This document shows positions 59,649 through 64,000 of a DNA stretch of 64,000 bases, in pieces. The DNA comes from Symbiodinium sp. CCMP2592. Taxonomy: Eukaryota > Sar > Dinophyceae > Suessiales > Symbiodiniaceae. The notes under the pieces were generated by a model. That model had not been told where the DNA came from, did not search any database, and worked only from the letters and a program-made list of their open reading frames with translations. The DNA lies in the NCBI GenBank assembly GCA_905221615.1, contig CAJNDT010006190.1, positions 292,501 through 356,500 on the forward strand, written 5' to 3'. Both the position numbers and the translations under genes were made by a program. Every line of letters begins with the position of its first letter. The first letter of the stretch is position 1.

Positions 59649-59940
59649 AACTCCTAAACCCTGAGCTCCGTACCCTAGACCTCAATGGCCTTAAAGCCGC
59701 GAAAGCTCCAAGCATTTGCCATTCTTTGGAGGACATGGCCAAGAAAGCACCACACTCAGTTGGAACAGCTTGCATGACGCAGCCTATTGCGAGCGCACAC
59801 TGACAGCGGAGATTCACGGCCATGAGTCTCGACGTTTTGGTGGATGCTCAGGAAGCCGTTTCCAGTTACAGTCTGACATATCAGATGGTTCCTACACCCA
59901 AACGCTTAAACCCTAAAGCCTCATGCAAAAAGCCTAAACA
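59649..59940 (-). repeat. Scattered CCCTAAA-like pieces
   Basis: CCTAAACCCTG near 59652, ACCCTAGACC near 59671 and TTAAACCCTAAAG near 59902: decayed telomere-like units. Confidence 0.45.
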
Positions 59941-61275
59941 TCAGCTGCTACGCCCCACACGCGGGAATTTATATCGACACAAGGTGCCTGTCAGTCTTGC
60001 CGCAACCACAAGAGTCGAAACCCAAAATCCTAAAAAGCGCAATTTCGCAAGCCATTCATGATTTCAAGGCAAAGCGCGTTACCTTCTCACCGGCTTCTGT
60101 CTCAGAGAGTTTTCGTACCGTGTACCGGCCTATTGCGTGTTTGGAGACCTAGACAAGTTTCGCAGCCTGACAGCTTCGCGAGTGTCGTCCGACACACCTG
60201 TTTGTTCCTTGCATCATCTCCTTGCGTCGAGCGCGTCCACTTGCAGGAGCGGCAGTTCCTCAGCCTTTGAACCAATGCAGGGGTACATGCTGAGGTAAAT
60301 GCATGGCGGTCAAGCAAGTCACGAAGATAATCATATTTTCAGGCCACCGGCCCTCAGCCCCGCCCCAGCCTGCGTTTGTTCTGCCGTTTTAAGGTCGTGG
60401 AAGTGTACGCGATCGAAGGCCGACGCCCGCTTCAGCTGGGCACCCAGGAAGGGAGGACACTTCATCACTGGCTTGTCAGGCAAGGCTGCAGTGTTGACGA
60501 GCTGTCTCGCACTGCTGGATTCCTCGGGTGTCTCGCCGAGGCATTTTGTCGCTTGCAACGGCGTCCAGATGCCACTGCCTCATGTCATGCTTTGCCCTGA
60601 ATTACAGATTTTGAATCCTTGCGTGTCAGGTCGTCGCTGCCATACCAGCGTTGGTAGCCACAACCTCGGATGAACAGTAAAGATCGAATTGGGCTTAGAT
60701 TGTTTATGAGACTGTTTCACGTTGTCCGCTCGGTTATGCAAATGGATGGGCGAGGTAGGCACATGAGAGAATTGAGTTGGGTTCTGTCCTCATTCGATGT
60801 AAACGCTGGCAGGGGCAGGTGACGGCAACTTACGTTTTGTGTGGCCTGCGTCGGACAAACGGCATGTCAGTTTTGGGAGAACATGCGTTTTGACTTGTTT
60901 TTGACCGAGGTGTTAGGCATGTTGATTTCCGTGGAAAACGGCGGAATTTCCGATATGCGTTTTACGTGACTCGCGCGGGACAAACCCAATTGTGTGCCAA
61001 CTTGGTTTCAGTTACCGTCGCTTTCTTTTTCGTTACGAACTTTTAGACAAGCATGTTTTTGGTTTGCGTTTTGCCATTTCGCTCGGCCTGCGTGGGACAC
61101 AAGGCACTTCCTGCAAGAGAAAGATGAACAGGATGATGATGGCCATCGGCGGAGTAGACTCAGAAGCACACCATCATCATCATCATCATCGCCGCCAATG
61201 CTCTTTTCTCAGAGTGGATTAGACCATATTCGCTGAGTGTTGCACATATGCAAAGGGATCCTGGACGGCCCGTCC

Positions 61276-61465
61276 GCTTGCGTTTCAAACACTTGTGCAA
61301 AGAAAAGGTGTAAAAAATAGTTTTATGCCACTGAGGTGAGGTCGGTCGTACTCGTCTCGAGCATATGTGAGCTTGCGTTTCAAACACTTGTGCAAAGAAA
61401 AGGTGTAAAAAATAGTTTTATGCCACTGAGGTGAGGTCGGTCGTACTCGTCTCGAGCATATGTGA
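61276..61465 (+). repeat. 95-bp tandem duplication
   Basis: The block starting GCTTGCGTTTCAAACACTTG at 61276 recurs at 61371, identical as far as I can see. It is within copy B; copy A has a single, diverged unit. Confidence 0.9.
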
Positions 61466-61793
61466 GCAGTCACAAGTGTGTCGCGTTCTGCTTGTGATGT
61501 GTTGCTTGCGACGAACATGTGCCATGATTTCTCATCTCTTTGACTAGGCACCACGGACGAAGAAGTGTGTTTTGTCTTGTCAGGAGCCGTCGTCTAATTA
61601 TCGCTGAGTTGCACAGGCATGCGAGGTAGAGCATGCTGAATGTCGCAATCCAAGCCTTTGCTGAGAGGAAGCTGCCATGGCCTGCAAGGAGGCAGACAAG
61701 TGCAGTTTCTATGTTATGTCGGGGTCGGGATTCCTGGACGAGCATCGGGCAGCACCTTGTTTTCAGCTGATGTGGGCATGAGTGCGCATGCAG

Positions 61794-63137
61794 GCACGGA
61801 CTGCTCAAAGTGGCAAGTCGGCTGCTGTGACGTCTGCGCCCTTTGTCTGAAAGAGACCTGGTGGCGTGGTTTGACACAGAAGAGGGGTGGTTGCAGATGA
61901 AAGGTGTGGCGACCCAAGCAAGCAACGTTGCCTTCACGTCTTGCGTTGGCCCGAGGACCAATCCCTGGGTCGCTGTGACGTTACGGTGCGAGGCACCCCT
62001 GTGCACTCTGCTCCGTGCCGCTGGCAAGGCTAACACTGTCAGGTGAAGGTGCACTTCTGGGAGTTCGATGCATTGGTGCCTTATGTCACGCAGGGCAGAT
62101 GTTTCCAAGACATGTAAAGACTACCTTGCAGCAACAAGTAAGCCACGACGAAAGCCATCGTCAATATAGCATAGGCGGCATTGGCCTTATGAGGAACCTC
62201 AATTAAACCAGGGTTGGCAATCGTCATGAGATCTCACTTCTTGCTCGACACTGAGTCAATGGCATGACAAAAGGCATCGTGCTTTGCTTGGTGGCAAGGC
62301 CTGCGCGACCGACTGCAAAACGCGGCTCGAGCCCCGGAGCCTGGAGAGCAAGCACATCGGTGGAGGTGAGCTGTGAGCCAGCAGGATACCGTTGAGAGAC
62401 ACCAATTCGACCACACACTGCCATGAAGACACACCGCAACCTTTGCTCAGGCAGGTCCCGCAGGCTACGCAGACTCTCGGCAGCAATGCTGATAGGTGAA
62501 GGGGCTCCTTCGGGCAAAACGCTACTCGTCTTGGTGTGACATCGACCTTTGGCTGCAGATCCCAAGCACTGTTTCGGACAACGCAATGACACTCGTTGGC
62601 GTGAGATCGATCTTCCACCGCGCGTCTCTATGCTCAAGACCCTGTGTCCAGCCAGGAATGCGTTTCAGGATTTGGGCTGGACGCGGGACAATGCTTGGTC
62701 CGAAGCTGATTATGCGGGAAACGCTGATGCTGCAAGCATACCGCACGGTTTGTGCAGAAGTGGCTGTCCAAGTGTTTACCTCAAAGCTAAAGTTGTTTCA
62801 CCGCAACGGAACCCATCCATTGCTCGCAGAAATATCCCACCAAGCACAGAGGCTTGCGCAGATCAGTGTGAGCGCTGTGCGGTCCGTGGCCCTGGTTTCT
62901 GCGACGAGGCGCCGGTTGATCACAACTTGTTAACAAAGATTTGATACATCCATTCTGACATGTTCTGCATGCTCCAAAAAATGCAGTCCACGAGCAGGAC
63001 TCTTGCAGTGTTGGCTGGGTGCGGCCCTCAGCTTTGCAAGGTTTGGCAGCTGTCAGCAGCGGAATCGTAATTTTTTGCCAGCCCAAGCATCGGATTGACT
63101 GCAAAGGTTGTTCGAAATGTCAGCGGCCGCGTTCTCA
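61794..63137 (+). pseudogene. Partial, partly broken copy of the Cys-rich exons
   Basis: The copy of exon 56480-56551 lies at 61794 to about 61865 and has a Cys changed to Trp (CSKWQV) and shifted Cys spacing (GCCDVCALC). The copy of exon 56643-56711 (from about 61951) has lost about 36 bp, including the second Cys and the G-F-x-L motif, so GRCDV runs into a different frame. The exons in the right part, 62862-62908 (CERCAVRGPGFCDE) and about 63090-63137 (CKGCSKCQ), are intact. Either a pseudogene with a converted 3' end, or alternative exons of the same gene of which two are damaged. Confidence 0.55.
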
Positions 63138-63257
63138 ACAGATTGCAAGGGTGTGGATCGCACGGTCAGCATTGCATCCTTGCTGCGCAGCTGGAGTTGC
63201 CACGTTGGTGTTGTTTCGTTGGTGGATGTTTGGTTTATCACATCGAAGTTCAGGCTC

Positions 63258-63777
63258 ATGCCCGATTTCAGGCGCAGCCGCATTTTCCAAATCCGATTCT
63301 GTTGTCAGTTTCGGTGCTTGTTAACATTTTCAGCTCTGCCATGTGCCATGGACGAAGTCCAGCTGCAAAACGTTGCAGACGCTTTCGGTGTGCCATATTG
63401 GCTGAACTTAGGCTGCACCTCCTGCGTGCACCCTCCTCCACCTCCATGAGACAGCGAATCACAACACGATGAAGCAACTAAAGTTGCCAGGTGCCCAGAG
63501 TTCAAAAGTCTCGGTGAATCACCTCCGCAAGCTGTCTTCTCTCAGCAATGCTGGATGAGGCGACGGAAGCTGCTGCAACTCTTGAAGTTCGAGGTGACAT
63601 TCGTGCCAGCGCAGCATGTTATTGCAGCGTGCCGCTTTCTCGACATGCGACCGAGTTGACCATTTGTCGTAAGTCGTACGCTGGCTGTCGCATGCTTTCG
63701 CCACGTGCGGTCGAAGCTGGCCAGTTTGGCAAGCCAAAGTCATACCGCGACTGTGAGAATGGGAACCTTGCCCCCAG
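63258..63777. other. No gene recognised
   Basis: A + strand frame from about 63349 reads MDEVQLQNVADAFGVPYW and could be an exon. A second open frame covers 63548-63886. No motif. Confidence 0.4.
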
Positions 63778-63840
63778 GTGGCAGATCTGTTCTTGGAAGT
63801 GTATGCAGAGAACGAGCACGGGAACCTCACAGTTGACAGG
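63778..63840 (+). CDS. Unassigned coding-like exon
   Basis: After a CCCCCAG acceptor the frame reads VADLFLEVYAENEHGNLTVD, then RLSVEATCVVAL, staying open to about 63979. The composition is protein-like. It is near the window edge, so its gene continues to the right. Exon end not fixed. Confidence 0.35.
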
Positions 63841-64000
63841 CTTTCTGTTGAAGCTACGTGTGTGGTTGCTTTGGAGAAAGAGTTGATCATCCAACCTCTC
63901 GATTCTGTGGAGGTTGTCAGTGTCTGCGAGTCAAGGCCAGGTTCAGACCCGGCCCCAGCTTTTGCTCACATAGGTTGGTGACAATATTGCCTTCGGGCTG

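Larger units (their letters stand above)
57841..61253. other. Spacer between the duplicated blocks
   Basis: Holds CAC/AAC-rich sequence at about 57990-58130, a long triplet array (58.83-59.26 kb) and telomere-like pieces. About 60430-60600 is related to about 54770-55050 (shared CAAGG and TGACGAGCTGTCT-type strings, and a CCACTGCCTCATG/CATGCTTTG block), so the duplication extends left in diverged form. The rest shows no gene that I recognise. Confidence 0.55.
61254..63257 (+). repeat. Segmental duplication, copy B
   Basis: Second copy of 56000-57840. The right 660 bp (62598-63257) is nearly identical to 57181-57840; the left part is diverged, with indels and an internal 95-bp duplication. 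Confidence 0.93.

Noticed and set aside
1-64000. CRISPR array, tRNA, rRNA or bacterial-type operon
   Set aside because: I found no spaced direct repeats, no convincing A-box/B-box pair with cloverleaf, no rRNA motif and no run of compact genes with ribosome-binding sites. Weak TTCGA-type words did not fold into tRNAs by eye.

Overview
This window looks like nuclear DNA of a dinoflagellate, most likely close to the Symbiodiniaceae. Every gene I could identify is on the + strand, as in the one-way gene arrays of that group. Genes are cut into very small exons, often 20-75 nt. Most introns whose ends can be fixed by reading frame and protein homology begin with GC (some GT, a few GA) and end in AG, usually followed by G. 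Degenerate TTTAGGG-like stretches and many simple repeats lie between genes. There are no bacterial operons, no CRISPR array, and no tRNA or rRNA gene that I could recognise. The organism is inferred from gene architecture, not from a marker gene.

Layout, left to right: last exons of a KH-domain RNA-binding protein (603-1463); unassigned terminal exons (6.6-7.06 kb); a TraB-like gene end (8.86-9.5 kb); a long poorly resolved stretch with scattered coding-like exons (9.5-18.9 kb); a CLC-type chloride channel or exchanger in micro-exons (about 19.0-25.3 kb); an intronless gene joining two WWE domains to a C-terminal HPD-bearing J-like segment with an MGC acylation start (26.17-27.40 kb); repeat-rich DNA (27.4-33 kb); a kinesin (about 33.1 or 34.6 to 37.05 kb); a secreted PHB-depolymerase/feruloyl-esterase-family hydrolase (37.9-39.16 kb); and a STE11/MEKK-like kinase whose catalytic domain is reconstructed from 15 exons (40.5-44.3 kb).

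The right third holds a membrane-protein C-terminus (47.5-48.0 kb), a decayed MAP-kinase fragment enclosed by a near-perfect inverted repeat with 400-bp arms (49.44-50.71 kb), and a gene with cysteine-rich furin/GF-receptor-like repeats (52.7-57.7 kb). Part of that last gene is duplicated further right (60.4-63.26 kb). The first 1.3 kb of the duplication is diverged and partly broken. The last 660 bp is almost identical, a mosaic that suggests recent gene conversion or a second duplication.

The genes do not form one pathway; they read as a typical eukaryotic mix of signalling, transport, cytoskeleton, RNA binding and a secreted enzyme. Exon boundaries were inferred by eye from frame continuity, splice dinucleotides and family motifs, without transcript data. 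First exons are missing for most genes. Large stretches are labelled as unresolved rather than forced into genes.
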